A stretch of DNA of 64,000 bases from Pantoea cypripedii (GCF_002095535.1 NZ_MLJI01000001.1:2593832-2657831), one strand, 5' to 3'. Positions 9,970-18,474 are shown, counted from the stretch's first letter. Notes: generated by a model not told the origin, from the sequence alone. Translations and numbers: made by a program.

Positions 9970-10884
9970 TCACACTTTGGCAACCAGCGGTCGTCCCAAC
10001 AGCCCCTGTGGCCGGAAGATCAAAATCACCACCAGCAGGGCAAAAGAGAACACATCTTTGTAATCGGAGTTCACCAGCCCGGCGAACTGCGCTTCGGCCA
10101 CGCCAAGCAGCAGGCCGCCGAGCATCGCCCCCGGCAACGAACCTATGCCGCCCAGTACCGCCGCAGTAAAGGCTTTGATGCCGATAACGAAGCCAATGTA
10201 GAAATCAAAGGTGCCGTAGTTCAGGGTGACCAGCACGCCAGCCAGACCCGCCATCGCCGCGCCAATCATAAACACCAGCGAAATCACCCGATCGGTGTTG
10301 ATACCGAGAATGGCGGCCATGCGCCGATCCTGTTGCACTGCGCGGCAAATGCGACCCAGCCGCGTGTACTGAATAATCCAGGTGAGCAGCGCCATACCGC
10401 ACAACGCGGCAATCAGGATAAACACTTTGGTCCAGGTGATTTGCACCACGCCATCGCCAATTTCCATGCGCAACACCCCGGACATCAGGGTGGGAATACC
10501 CTGCTGATTCGGACCCTGACTTATTTGCACATAATTTTGCAAAATCAGTGACATACCGATGGCTGAAATCAGCGGTGCAAGGCGGGTGGAGTTACGTAAC
10601 GGACGATAGGCGATGCGCTCGATAGTCCAGCCGTAGACCGCCGTCACCACAATGGTGAAGATCAGAGTGCCGAAAATCAGCAGTGGGAAGGAGTGAATGC
10701 CAAAAAAGCTGAGCAGCCCCAGCCCGATGGCACAAAGATAGGCAGAGACCATATACACCTCGCCGTGGGCGAAGTTGATCATGCCAATGATGCCGTAAAC
10801 CATGGTGTAGCCAATGGCGATCAGCCCGTAAACCGCGCCCAGTGTCAGGCCGTTCACCAGCTGCTGGAGAAAGAAGGCTTCCAT
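9970..10884 (-). CDS. livH: Branched-chain amino-acid ABC transporter permease LivH
   Basis: The 304-residue permease carries the diagnostic LivH N-terminus (GLIAIGYTMVYGIIGMINFA followed by HGE). ATG 10884 is chosen over TTG 10890 and has GGGA upstream. It pairs with LivM. An 82-base gap with a strong hairpin separates it from livK. Confidence 0.94.
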   Translation of the reverse strand: MEAFFLQQLVNGLTLGAVYGLIAIGYTMVYGIIGMINFAHGEVYMVSAYLCAIGLGLLSFFGIHSFPLLIFGTLIFTIVVTAVYGWTIERIAYRPLRNSTRLAPLISAIGMSLILQNYVQISQGPNQQGIPTLMSGVLRMEIGDGVVQITWTKVFILIAALCGMALLTWIIQYTRLGRICRAVQQDRRMAAILGINTDRVISLVFMIGAAMAGLAGVLVTLNYGTFDFYIGFVIGIKAFTAAVLGGIGSLPGAMLGGLLLGVAEAQFAGLVNSDYKDVFSFALLVVILIFRPQGLLGRPLVAKV

Positions 10885-10935
10885 ATGCAAGTCCCGTGCT
10901 TAAAGGGAGCGCAAACCTCGCGCCCAATCGCGAAT

Positions 10936-10956
10936 GGCCCCGCAACACGCGGGGCC
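10936..10956 (-). other. Intercistronic hairpin between livK and livH
   Basis: GGCCCCGC, a 5-base loop and GCGGGGCC give a perfect 8-bp GC stem just after the livK stop. No T-run follows on the minus strand, so it looks like an mRNA-stabilising or partial-attenuation hairpin rather than a full terminator. Such hairpins commonly raise binding-protein yield over permease yield. Confidence 0.6.
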
Positions 10957-10966
10957 GCGTGTCAGC

Positions 10967-12082
10967 TTACAGCTGGTGATATTTGCCTTTATCGTCCCAC
11001 TGATAAACCACGTAATCCGAGACTTTCAGATCGCCTTTACCATCCCAGGCTTTTTTGCCCATCACGGTATCAACGCTATTGGCCTTCAGCCACTCACTGG
11101 CTTTGGCGTTATCTTTACCTGCGGCTTTGTAAGCGGCAGCCAGTGCCTGTACTGAAGCGTAGGCATACAGGGTATAGCCTTCCGGCTCAAAACCACCGGC
11201 GCGGAATTTGGCGATCACCGCTTTGCCGTCAGGAATCTGACGCGGGTCCTGACCAAATGTCATATAAACGCCTTTGGTGTATTGCGGGCCGCCCGCTGCG
11301 GTCACCATATCTTCAGTCACGATACAGTCACCGGAGAAGAAGGCAGCCGTCACGCCCTGTTCACGCATTTGACGTACCAGCGGACCGGCTTCCGGGTGGC
11401 AGCCACCGAAGTACACCACATCCGGTTTGACTGAGGCGATTTTGGTCACCAGCGCGTTAAAATCTTTCTCGCCGCGCGACAGACCTTCATACAACACCTC
11501 GTTGACTCCGCGCTTTTCCAGTGCAGCCTTGGTGGCATCGGCCAGCCCCTGGCCGTAGGTGTCTTTGTCGTGGATCACCGCCACGCGTTTGGCTTTCAGC
11601 TTATCGATGATGTAGTCAGCAGCAATCGCCCCCTGCTGATCGTCGCGGCCACACATACGGAACATGGTTTTCATGCCGCGTTCGGTGATTTGCGGGTTAG
11701 TCGAGCCGGGGGTAATCGCCAGTACACCGGCATCGTCATACACTTCGGAAGCGGGCATAGTGGAAGAGGAACAGAAGTGCCCCACCACTGCCAATACCTT
11801 GTCCTGGTCTACCAGGCGATTGGCGACGGCCACGGCCTGTTTCGGTTCGCAGGCGTCGTCCCCCTGCACCAGCACAATTTTTTCACCATTCACCCCTCCG
11901 GCAGCGTTGATGTCTTCAGCTGCCTGAGTGGCACCCTTCCAGTACTGTGCGCCGTAAGTGGCGTTGGGGCCTGAGAACGGACCGGCCACCCCAATCTTAA
12001 TATCCGCCTGGGCATAAAACGCCGCGCTCAGGCAACCTGCAATCACAACCTTCAATGGTAATTTTATGAATTTCAAAGACAT
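10967..12082 (-). CDS. livK: Branched-chain amino-acid ABC transporter periplasmic binding protein LivK/LivJ
   Basis: The 371-residue protein starts at ATG 12082, with GAGGA 7 bases upstream, and begins with a Sec signal peptide (cleavage after YAQA). A longer in-frame reading to 12316 would bury that signal and is rejected. The mature part has the leucine-binding-protein fold signatures: IKIGVAGPFSGPNATYG at its start and 'VVGHFCSSSTMPAS' at about residue 90. It delivers branched-chain amino acids to LivHM. It is the first gene of livKHMGF. Confidence 0.94.
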   Translation of the reverse strand: MSLKFIKLPLKVVIAGCLSAAFYAQADIKIGVAGPFSGPNATYGAQYWKGATQAAEDINAAGGVNGEKIVLVQGDDACEPKQAVAVANRLVDQDKVLAVVGHFCSSSTMPASEVYDDAGVLAITPGSTNPQITERGMKTMFRMCGRDDQQGAIAADYIIDKLKAKRVAVIHDKDTYGQGLADATKAALEKRGVNEVLYEGLSRGEKDFNALVTKIASVKPDVVYFGGCHPEAGPLVRQMREQGVTAAFFSGDCIVTEDMVTAAGGPQYTKGVYMTFGQDPRQIPDGKAVIAKFRAGGFEPEGYTLYAYASVQALAAAYKAAGKDNAKASEWLKANSVDTVMGKKAWDGKGDLKVSDYVVYQWDDKGKYHQL

Positions 12083-12419
12083 GCTTTCAATCCTCAACGG
12101 GTCAGGAACGGAGCCATACCACGGCCTGGGAGAAATCAATTTCTGAAACTTAACGATGTGCAGTGTGTGACCAGCAGGGCCACGGTTAACAATCAAGCAA
12201 AAAGCTCGCCAAAGGTAAGCATTGGTGACAAGTTTTTGCACCGGCATCGCGCCAAAGCGGGAGGGAACGCGTCTGCTGATCTTAACCATAGCCAGCGTTT
12301 TAAGACGCACCAGCACTCTGTTGGTGCAGAATGCGGTTGATCACAGATTCTTCATGGTGCTGAGGGGTTTACCCGCTATGCTATAGCCAAATCGACCCAA
12401 AATTGATGCGGGAGAACTT
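12083..12419. promoter_or_regulatory. Divergent promoter region between livK and amn
   Basis: This 337-base gap separates the divergently transcribed livK and amn. A -10-like TATGCTATAG lies about 40 bases before amn and GGAGAA serves as its ribosome site. I found no convincing Pho box, Lrp site or riboswitch here. Confidence 0.5.
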
Positions 12420-13874
12420 ATGAATACACAACGGAACGGCATCAGCAGCCAGCAGGCGCTGGATGAACTTGAGCGGCTGTACAGCAACGCGGTAGACGCG
12501 TTACGCAACGCCATTCGTGACTTTACCGAACACGGGCGGCTACCTGATGAGGCAGCGCGTCAGCAGGGGTTATTTGTCTACCCGGAGCTGCGTATTACCT
12601 GGGCTGGCGATGGGCCGCAACGTAATCGTACCCGTGCCTGGGGTCGCTTTACGCATACCGGCAGCTACAGCACCACCATCACGCGCCCGGCGTTATTGCG
12701 TCACTATCTCAGTGAGCAATTGCTGATGATTGAGAAAGAGTACGAGGTGGTGATTGAAGTCGGGCCATCGCAGCAGGAAATTCCTTACCCTTATGTGATT
12801 GACGGTTCCGATTTGTCTCTGGACCGCTCGATGAGCGCCAGCATTGCCCGCCATTTCCCCACCACCGAACTGTCGCAGATTGGCGATGAAACCGCCGATG
12901 GCCTGTTCAACGCTGACGCGCTGTTCCCGCTGTCACACTTTGATGCATTACGTACCGACTTCTCATTGGCGCGTCTGCGTCATTACACCGGCACCGGTGT
13001 GGAGCACTTCCAGCCATTTGTGTTGTTTACCAATTACACACGCTACGTTGATGAGTTTGTCCGCTGGGCGATTGAGCAGGTGCAGGATCCCAGCACCTCC
13101 TACGATAGCCTCGCCTGCGCCGGTGATGTGGTGATCACCAAAGACACCCAGGATCCGGAAGCGATGATGTCGGATCTGGCGTGGAAGAAGCATCAGATGC
13201 CCGCCTGGCACCTGACCTCACCCAATCGCCGTGGCATTACACTGGTCAACATTGGTGTTGGCCCGTCCAATGCCAAAACCATCTGCGACCATCTGGCGGT
13301 GGTACGTCCGCACGCCTGGCTGATGATTGGCCACTGTGGCGGCCTGCGTGAAAGCCAGACCATTGGCGATTACGTGCTGGCCCATGCCTATCTGCGTGAC
13401 GACCATGTGCTGGACAGCGTACTGCCGCCGGATATCCCGATTCCGAGCATCGCCGAGGTGCAACGTGCGCTGTACGACGCCACCAAAGCGGTGAGCGGCA
13501 TGCCGGGTGAAGAGGTCAAACAACGCCTGCGTACCGGCACCGTGGTGACCACCGATGACCGCAACTGGGAGCTGCGTTATTCCGCTTCTGCGCTGCGCTT
13601 TAATCTCAGCCGCGCGGTGGCGGTGGATATGGAAAGCGCCACCATCGCCGCCCAGGGTTATCGTTTCCGGGTGCCTTACGGCACGCTGCTGTGCGTTTCG
13701 GATAAGCCGCTGCACGGTGAAATCAAACTGCCTGGTCAGGCGAATCGTTTCTACGAGGGAGCGATTTCCGAGCATTTGCAGATTGGGATTTGTGCGGTGG
13801 AGCTGCTGCGCGCCGAGGGGGATAAGTTGCATTCACGCAAATTGCGAACTTTTAATGAGCCGCCGTTCAGGTAA
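12420..13874 (+). CDS. amn: AMP nucleosidase
   Basis: The 484-residue protein has the same length as E. coli Amn and by recall is nearly colinear with it. It hydrolyses AMP to adenine and ribose 5-phosphate, controlling adenylate levels in the cytoplasm. The N-terminal regulatory domain is followed by a nucleoside-phosphorylase-type catalytic domain with MIGHCGGLRES, VDMESATIAAQG and CVSDKPLHGEIKLPGQ. The start is supported by GGGAGAA. A good terminator follows immediately, so it is monocistronic. Adenine released here could also be taken up by the NCS2 permease downstream, but there is no operon link. Confidence 0.97.
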   Translation: MNTQRNGISSQQALDELERLYSNAVDALRNAIRDFTEHGRLPDEAARQQGLFVYPELRITWAGDGPQRNRTRAWGRFTHTGSYSTTITRPALLRHYLSEQLLMIEKEYEVVIEVGPSQQEIPYPYVIDGSDLSLDRSMSASIARHFPTTELSQIGDETADGLFNADALFPLSHFDALRTDFSLARLRHYTGTGVEHFQPFVLFTNYTRYVDEFVRWAIEQVQDPSTSYDSLACAGDVVITKDTQDPEAMMSDLAWKKHQMPAWHLTSPNRRGITLVNIGVGPSNAKTICDHLAVVRPHAWLMIGHCGGLRESQTIGDYVLAHAYLRDDHVLDSVLPPDIPIPSIAEVQRALYDATKAVSGMPGEEVKQRLRTGTVVTTDDRNWELRYSASALRFNLSRAVAVDMESATIAAQGYRFRVPYGTLLCVSDKPLHGEIKLPGQANRFYEGAISEHLQIGICAVELLRAEGDKLHSRKLRTFNEPPFR

Positions 13875-13880
13875 ATAATG

Positions 13881-13904
13881 TCACCGCTCCTTTGTGAGCG
13901 GTGA
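13881..13904 (+). terminator. Rho-independent terminator of amn
   Basis: TCACCGCTC, a 6-base loop and GAGCGGTGA form a perfect 9-bp stem 7 bases after the amn stop, followed by TTTCC. Confidence 0.75.
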
Positions 13905-14099
13905 TTTCCGCCCCCCTCCGCCTTCTCCGCCAAAAAGCCCTGTGCCCCTTTACCCTGGGCAAAATGAACCCCGTCCGTTGCTGTAACTTGCGACAACGTT
14001 CACATCATGCAACCTAAGCTTTAGTATAGTTAGATGTATTATGGTATTTACTAAGAAAAGTTTTGCCATCTGACCAGGCTAACGACGGAGAGATTTAAC

Positions 14100-15107
14100 A
14101 TGGCAGCTATACCTGTATTGAAATTATCTTTGTTAGAGGGGAGCCGGAATGATAAAGATAAATTTATCAGCCTGTTAACGGAAGCCGCTCATGATGTTGG
14201 TTTTTTCTATCTTAGCGATCATGGCGTCGCAGCATCATTCCTGACGGAAGTTCGTGAACAAACCCGAAAGTTTTTTTTATTATCTGAAGAAGAAAAACTC
14301 TCGGTTTCAATGATTAACTCCCCTCACTTCAGAGGATATAACCGAGCTGGTAATGAATTAACCAACGGTAAAGCAGACTGGCGAGAACAATTTGATATCG
14401 GGGCTGAACGAAATCCCTATAACTTAACGGATAAGGATCCTATCTGGATGGGCCTGCATGGTTTTAATCAATGGCCTGCATCCTTGCCTGAGTTGAAGAA
14501 CACCCTTCTTTTCTACAACAATATATTAACCAGCATCTCGCTGAGATTACTCAGAAGCCTTGCATCAGGTCTGGGGTTGCCAGAAAATTCTTTTGACAAA
14601 ATATACGGTGACACACCTAACGAACATATCAAACTCATCAGATATCCACGCTGTAAAAAAATAACCGAGACTCAGGGTGTGGGGGCTCATAAAGATTCTG
14701 GCCTTCTTACGCTAATTCTTCAGGACGAAAATAAAGGCTTACAAGTTAAGACTAACGATAACAAGTGGGTTGATGTTTCCCCAATTGATAATACCTTTGT
14801 GGTTAATCTGGGCGAGCTACTGGAGTTAGCCACTAACGGATACCTCAAAGCAACCGTTCATAAGGTTCTGGCTCCGGCAGGAGAGAATGACAGAATTTCT
14901 GTGGCCTATTTCTTAGGTGCCAGTCTCGATTCTGTCGTACCGGTATTCAGATTGCCCGCAGAGTTAACCTCAGATTCCTCATTTATCGAAACTGACCCAA
15001 ACAACCCGCTACTCAGAGATGTGGGTCTGAATTATATGAAGGGAAGGCTGCGCTCTCATCCGGATGTTGCTAAGAAATATTATGCAGAATGGGGCAATTT
15101 TCTATGA
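14100..15107 (+). CDS. 2-oxoglutarate/Fe(II)-dependent oxygenase, isopenicillin N synthase-like
   Basis: The 335-residue protein has the DIOX_N segment at the N-terminus (residues 5-110) and the 2OG-FeII_Oxy core. The iron triad is H197, D199 and H254, and R265-x-S267 is the 2-oxoglutarate-binding pair, so it should be active. Family members hydroxylate, desaturate or ring-close small molecules. The start follows GGAGAG. Its stop overlaps the start of the SDR gene (ATGA), so the two are translationally coupled and probably act on one substrate. Base composition is clearly more AT-rich than neighbouring genes, pointing to acquisition. The substrate is not identifiable. Confidence 0.88.
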   Translation: MAAIPVLKLSLLEGSRNDKDKFISLLTEAAHDVGFFYLSDHGVAASFLTEVREQTRKFFLLSEEEKLSVSMINSPHFRGYNRAGNELTNGKADWREQFDIGAERNPYNLTDKDPIWMGLHGFNQWPASLPELKNTLLFYNNILTSISLRLLRSLASGLGLPENSFDKIYGDTPNEHIKLIRYPRCKKITETQGVGAHKDSGLLTLILQDENKGLQVKTNDNKWVDVSPIDNTFVVNLGELLELATNGYLKATVHKVLAPAGENDRISVAYFLGASLDSVVPVFRLPAELTSDSSFIETDPNNPLLRDVGLNYMKGRLRSHPDVAKKYYAEWGNFL

Positions 15108-15826
15108 AAAATAAACTGGTAGTGTTAACAGGCGCCAGTTCCGGATTTGGCGCTGAAGTTGCCAGAGCTCTGAGCAACCGGGGATATTGTCTTGCTCTCC
15201 TGGCCCGGCGTATCGATAAACTACATGCGATGAATCTGGCAAACTCCCTGTGTTTTGAAGTCGATGTTACCTGTCGTGAGCAGGTCTTTCATGCTATTCG
15301 CAAGGCTGAAGAGAAGTTTGGCGATGTAGATTGCATCATAAATAATGCAGGAGTGATGTTACTGAGTGAATTAGAATATCAGAATCATGACGAATGGAAT
15401 CGAATGATTGATACCAATATCAAGGGCGTCATCAATGGTATGCAGGCGGTCTTGCCCTCCATGCGCGAACGGAAAACAGGAACAATAATCAATATCTCCT
15501 CTCTGGCGGGTCAAAAGACCTATCAATACCACGCTGCATATTGTGCCACTAAGTTCGCCGTCCACGGTTTGTCCGACAGCGTTCGTTGGGAGGTTGCCCC
15601 GGACAACGTCCGGGTTATCACTATCTCTCCGGGTGCCGCCGAAACGGAGCTTATCAGCCATATTAGTGACGACTTCGTGAAAAATGATTATATCGAATGG
15701 AAAGAAAGCATAGGCGGTGTCATTTCTGCCAAAAATGTTATTGATAGCATCATATTTTCATACGAGCTGCCGCAATCAGTATGTGTGCGCGATCTTAAAA
15801 TCGCGCCGACAAGACAACAAAATTAG
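15104..15826 (+). CDS. Short-chain dehydrogenase/reductase (SDR)
   Basis: The classical SDR of 240 residues has TGASSGFG at 9-16, NNAG at 80-83 and the catalytic S132/S133, Y146 and K150. It is an NAD(P)-dependent oxidoreductase acting on an alcohol or ketone. ATG 15104 overlaps the oxygenase stop in an ATGA junction. An in-frame ATG at 15089 is less likely. With the oxygenase it makes a two-gene unit, perhaps oxidising a hydroxyl that the oxygenase introduces (inference). The DNA is AT-rich like its partner. Confidence 0.88.
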   Translation: MKNKLVVLTGASSGFGAEVARALSNRGYCLALLARRIDKLHAMNLANSLCFEVDVTCREQVFHAIRKAEEKFGDVDCIINNAGVMLLSELEYQNHDEWNRMIDTNIKGVINGMQAVLPSMRERKTGTIINISSLAGQKTYQYHAAYCATKFAVHGLSDSVRWEVAPDNVRVITISPGAAETELISHISDDFVKNDYIEWKESIGGVISAKNVIDSIIFSYELPQSVCVRDLKIAPTRQQN

Positions 15827-15882
15827 CACTCTTTATTTTTCCTGGAAGGCCAGTTATTCAGAGTCAGTAAATGAGATGACAC

Positions 15883-15912
15883 TTACACATTCAGTGTAAA
15901 TCTTTTCTTTTA
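15883..15912 (+). terminator. Probable terminator after the oxygenase/SDR unit
   Basis: TTACAC, a 5-base loop and GTGTAA form a 6-bp stem followed by ATCTTTTCTTTT. The stem overlaps the last codons of the small convergent gene at 15891. Confidence 0.5.
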
Positions 15913-16052
15913 TTCAGGATCCTTTTTATCGCTTCCTGCTCTGTTTCTGCGCCTTCTACCTCACCTTCGCAAATAGCAATCCAGTAGTCGGATAGCTTGC
16001 CTTTTTGTTGTGGCAAATGAAATGTTTTGAGTTTTTTCTCTTTGTTTTTCAT
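15891..16052 (-). CDS. Small hypothetical protein, 53 residues
   Basis: Start ATG 16052 has AAGGA about 11 bases upstream. The product is highly charged, with a lysine-rich N-terminus (MKNKEKKLKTFHLP) and an acidic middle (EGEVEGAETEQEA). It is not a family I recognise. It lies convergent to the SDR and divergent from the PAS-like gene, in the AT-rich islet. A longer reading from 16136 is possible but lacks support. Reality as a gene is moderately likely. Confidence 0.5.
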   Translation of the reverse strand: MKNKEKKLKTFHLPQQKGKLSDYWIAICEGEVEGAETEQEAIKRILNKRKDLH

Positions 16053-16141
16053 AACAGTGATCGTCCTTGTTAATTGCACACATGCAAAGCATGGCAGCAA
16101 TATCCTTTCATCAAAAAAATATGAGCGCGAGAACATTCAAT

Positions 16142-16408
16142 ATGGCTACTACTGATAGTAGGGTTATTTTTCAGCAACCTCAAGCCGAAGGGTTATTTTT
16201 TGAGTGGTTTTGTGATCACCCTATTATTCACTGGAATGCTGGCATTATGTTGGTAAAAAACTCAAATCATGAATTTATCACATCAAACTCAGTATTCAGT
16301 AGTTATTCAGGTTACACACCGGAATCCCTCATAGGCCTGAATGATGGAGATATGCCATGGGCAGAAAATAAAGATATTTACATAAATCACGAAAAAGACA
16401 TTCTATGA
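16142..16408 (+). CDS. PAS-domain fragment, probably the remnant of a LuxR-type regulator
   Basis: From ATG 16142 the product is 88 residues; an upstream in-frame start at 16067 would make 113. The sequence 'GIMLVKNSNHEFITSNSVFSSYSGYTPE' followed by 'DGDMPWAENKDIYINHEKDI' matches the start and the D-x-PW-E helix of enteric PAS sensors that normally continue into a LuxR HTH. Here the reading frame stops right after that helix and a terminator follows at once. It is therefore either a truncated regulator or a stand-alone half PAS. It is AT-rich. Confidence 0.5.
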   Translation: MATTDSRVIFQQPQAEGLFFEWFCDHPIIHWNAGIMLVKNSNHEFITSNSVFSSYSGYTPESLIGLNDGDMPWAENKDIYINHEKDIL

Positions 16409-16427
16409 ATTTTCATAGGTTTTTTTC
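16403..16427 (+). terminator. Rho-independent terminator after the PAS fragment
   Basis: CTATGAA, a 2-base loop and TTCATAG give a 7-bp stem followed by G and seven T residues. The stem begins inside the last codons of the gene at 16142. Confidence 0.65.
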
Positions 16428-16507
16428 TTCTGATTTACATCATTTATTACTCCATATATAAATCATCACGTGACGTAGAGATATTCAATTTAAGGGATGA
16501 ATAGGCA

Positions 16508-16783
16508 ATGGAGCGAAAAGGGAAAATGAGTCTTAAAGACTGGCATATAGAGGATATTCTTGCTGCGGTCAGAAAAAAGAAGAAGTCTCTTGCTGCACTT
16601 TCAAGGGAAAATGGACTTGCGGCTGGAACATTAAACAATGCTCTGCGGAGACCCTGGCCACGGGGAGAAAAAATTATTGCGCAGGCTTTAGGCCTGACTC
16701 CCGGTGAAATATGGCCCAGTCGGTATTCAGGAGGCAACAAAAAACAAAGAAAACCACTACTTACAAAGAAAATAAAATCTTAA
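16508..16783 (+). CDS. sfsB: SfsB/Ner-like winged-helix DNA-binding protein
   Basis: The 91-residue protein matches the Nlp/SfsB-Mu Ner family: 'DWHIEDILAAVRKKKKSLAALSRENGL' is the HTH region, followed by the family hallmark LNNALRRPWPRGEKIIAQALG and IWPSRY. E. coli SfsB was found as an activator of maltose genes and Ner is the phage Mu early repressor. The lysine-rich tail is family-typical. It sits at the end of the AT-rich islet. Orthology with the enteric sfsB locus is not certain, as its neighbours differ, and a prophage-derived Ner is the alternative. Confidence 0.82.
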   Translation: MERKGKMSLKDWHIEDILAAVRKKKKSLAALSRENGLAAGTLNNALRRPWPRGEKIIAQALGLTPGEIWPSRYSGGNKKQRKPLLTKKIKS

Positions 16784-16840
16784 CGGGAGACTAGCGGGAT
16801 GTCCATCCTCATTAACGTCCAGATATCGGCCAGAACCGTG

Positions 16841-16857
16841 CGATAAATCGCGCCACT
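16841..16857 (-). repeat. Partial REP sequence
   Basis: GCGATAAATCGCGCC-AC is a degenerate REP copy about 70 bases before the long repeat element and forms a widely spaced inverted pair with the REP at 16988-17009. Confidence 0.6.
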
Positions 16858-16908
16858 AACACCCAGCAGCAACACGAAACCCCAGGATCAGCATAACTGT
16901 GACAGCGG

Positions 16909-17134
16909 TGGGGTGAGCGCCATCCGGACTCGCTGAGCGCAGGAACGATTCCAGGATGAGCCGCAAGGATGCGGCGAAAGGCGGCGTGTAGCGGCGCGAT
17001 TTATCGCGCGAAAAAGCCGCGAAGCGGCGAGGAAGGCGGCGCAGGGCCGTGGAATGCAAAGGGGACGGCCAGGTCCCCTTTGCTCGGTCGCCGCACTGGC
17101 GAACTGAAACTTGCCAGTGCCCGTGGCGAACGAA
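16909..17134 (+). repeat. Long dispersed repeat element, copy A, with conserved hairpin and an internal REP
   Basis: It begins with a GCCATCCGGACTCGCTGAGC-type segment and ends near GAACGAAAC; it matches copy B (32660-32910) over most of its length. A perfect 11-bp hairpin lies at 17056-17083 (GCAAAGGGGAC, 6-base loop, GTCCCCTTTGC). Its middle part differs from copy B: a full REP at 16988-17009 replaces about 55 bases. Open reading frames can be drawn through it on both strands but look spurious. Confidence 0.85.
16988..17009 (+). repeat. REP sequence inside long repeat copy A
   Basis: A complete REP copy (core GCGATTTATCGCGC) occupies the position where copy B has unrelated GC-rich sequence, so it appears to have replaced or been inserted into the element. 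Confidence 0.85.
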
Positions 17135-17172
17135 ACTATCTCAGTAGCTAACGAAACCGCCTCAATACGCGA

Positions 17173-18474
17173 TTACGCACTCAACCAACCCAGTTTAATC
17201 ACAAACAGGATCGACATAATAATCAGCGCCGCATTCACCTCTTTAGTACGACCGCTCAGCAGCTTCACTACCGTCCAGGTAATAAAACCAAACGCAATAC
17301 CGTTAGCGATGGAGTAAGTCAGCGGCATGGTCAGCGCAGTTACGGTGACCGGGGCTGCGGTGGTGATGTCTTTCCAGTCAATCTCTGCCAGGCCGGATGC
17401 CATCAGTACGGCAACAAACAGCAGCGCCGGAGCGGTAGCGAATACCGGTACACTGCCCGCCAGCGGCGAGAAGAACAGGCTGAGCAGGAACAGAATGGCA
17501 ACCACAATCGCAGTCAGACCAGTACGGCCACCGGCGCTGACGCCCGCTGCCGATTCCACATAACTGGTGGTGGTCGAGGTACCCAGCAGTGAACCAAACA
17601 GTGCTGCCGCACTGTCGGCAATCAGCGCACGGCCCATTTTCGGCACGTTGCCCTGCTCATCCGCCAGACCGGCACGCTTCGTCACACCCAGCAGAGTCCC
17701 GGTGTTGTCGAACACGTCCACAAACAGGAAGGCAAAAATCACGCTCACCAGGCCGACGTTAAAGGCACCCGCGATATCCAGATGCAGGAAAGTCGGGGCG
17801 ATTGACGGCGGTGCAGAGAACACGCCACCAAACGGCGTCAGGCCAATGCCCATCGACAGGAAGGTGACGATCAGAATACCAATCAGCACCGCACCGGTCA
17901 CGCGACGCGCTTCCAGTACCACGATGATAACAAAGCCCAGCAGTGCCAGCAGCGGACCCGGTTTAGTCAGGTCACCCAGCCCCACCAGGGTGGCCGGGTT
18001 ATCGACCACGATACCCGCCCCTTCCAGCGCAATCAGTGCCAGGAACAGGCCGATACCCGCCGCAATCCCGGCGCGCAATGGCAACGGAATGCTGGCAATA
18101 ATCCACTCACGAATCTTGAACACCGACAAGGCAAAGAAGATACAGGCAGAGAGGAATACCGCACCCAGCGCGATTTGCCAGGTGTAACCCATGTGCAGTA
18201 CTACTGTGTAAGTAAAGAAGGCGTTGAGGCCCATACCCGGTGCCAGCGCAATCGGGTAGTTGGCAATCAGGCCCATCAGGACGCAGCCAATCGCCGCCGC
18301 CAGACAGGTCGCCACAAAGACCGCACCCTTATCCATGCCCGTCGCACCGAGGATGCTTGGGTTAACGAACAGGATATAGGCCATTGCCAGGAAGGTGGTT
18401 ATGCCCGCAATAACTTCGGTGCGGACCGTTGTGTTGTGCGCTTTTAGCTTGAATAGTTTTTCTAACATCATCAT
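17173..18474 (-). CDS. NCS2-family purine permease (AdeP/AzgA-like)
   Basis: The protein of about 433 residues has a dozen or more hydrophobic segments and the NCS2 signatures 'APGMGLNAFFTYTVV' in TM3 and 'DNTGTLLGVTKRAGL' and 'YVESAAGVSAGGRTGL' in TM8-10. It should import a purine base (adenine, guanine or hypoxanthine) with protons. Starts at 18474, 18471 and 18468 (MMML) are all possible; GAGAG lies directly upstream. The reading frame stays open to 18621, but that extension is probably untranslated leader. Two PurR-like boxes lie upstream, consistent with purine repression. Substrate choice between AdeP- and GhxP-type is not settled. Confidence 0.88.
   Translation of the reverse strand: MMMLEKLFKLKAHNTTVRTEVIAGITTFLAMAYILFVNPSILGATGMDKGAVFVATCLAAAIGCVLMGLIANYPIALAPGMGLNAFFTYTVVLHMGYTWQIALGAVFLSACIFFALSVFKIREWIIASIPLPLRAGIAAGIGLFLALIALEGAGIVVDNPATLVGLGDLTKPGPLLALLGFVIIVVLEARRVTGAVLIGILIVTFLSMGIGLTPFGGVFSAPPSIAPTFLHLDIAGAFNVGLVSVIFAFLFVDVFDNTGTLLGVTKRAGLADEQGNVPKMGRALIADSAAALFGSLLGTSTTTSYVESAAGVSAGGRTGLTAIVVAILFLLSLFFSPLAGSVPVFATAPALLFVAVLMASGLAEIDWKDITTAAPVTVTALTMPLTYSIANGIAFGFITWTVVKLLSGRTKEVNAALIIMSILFVIKLGWLSA

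Noticed and set aside
12083..12419. Possible Pho box before amn, as known in E. coli
   Set aside because: No pair of CTGTCAT-like units at 11-base spacing could be found in this gap.
16856..17151. Short frames on both strands in repeat copy A
   Set aside because: They follow the repeat and its hairpins; similar frames recur in copy B, which explains their apparent conservation without coding.
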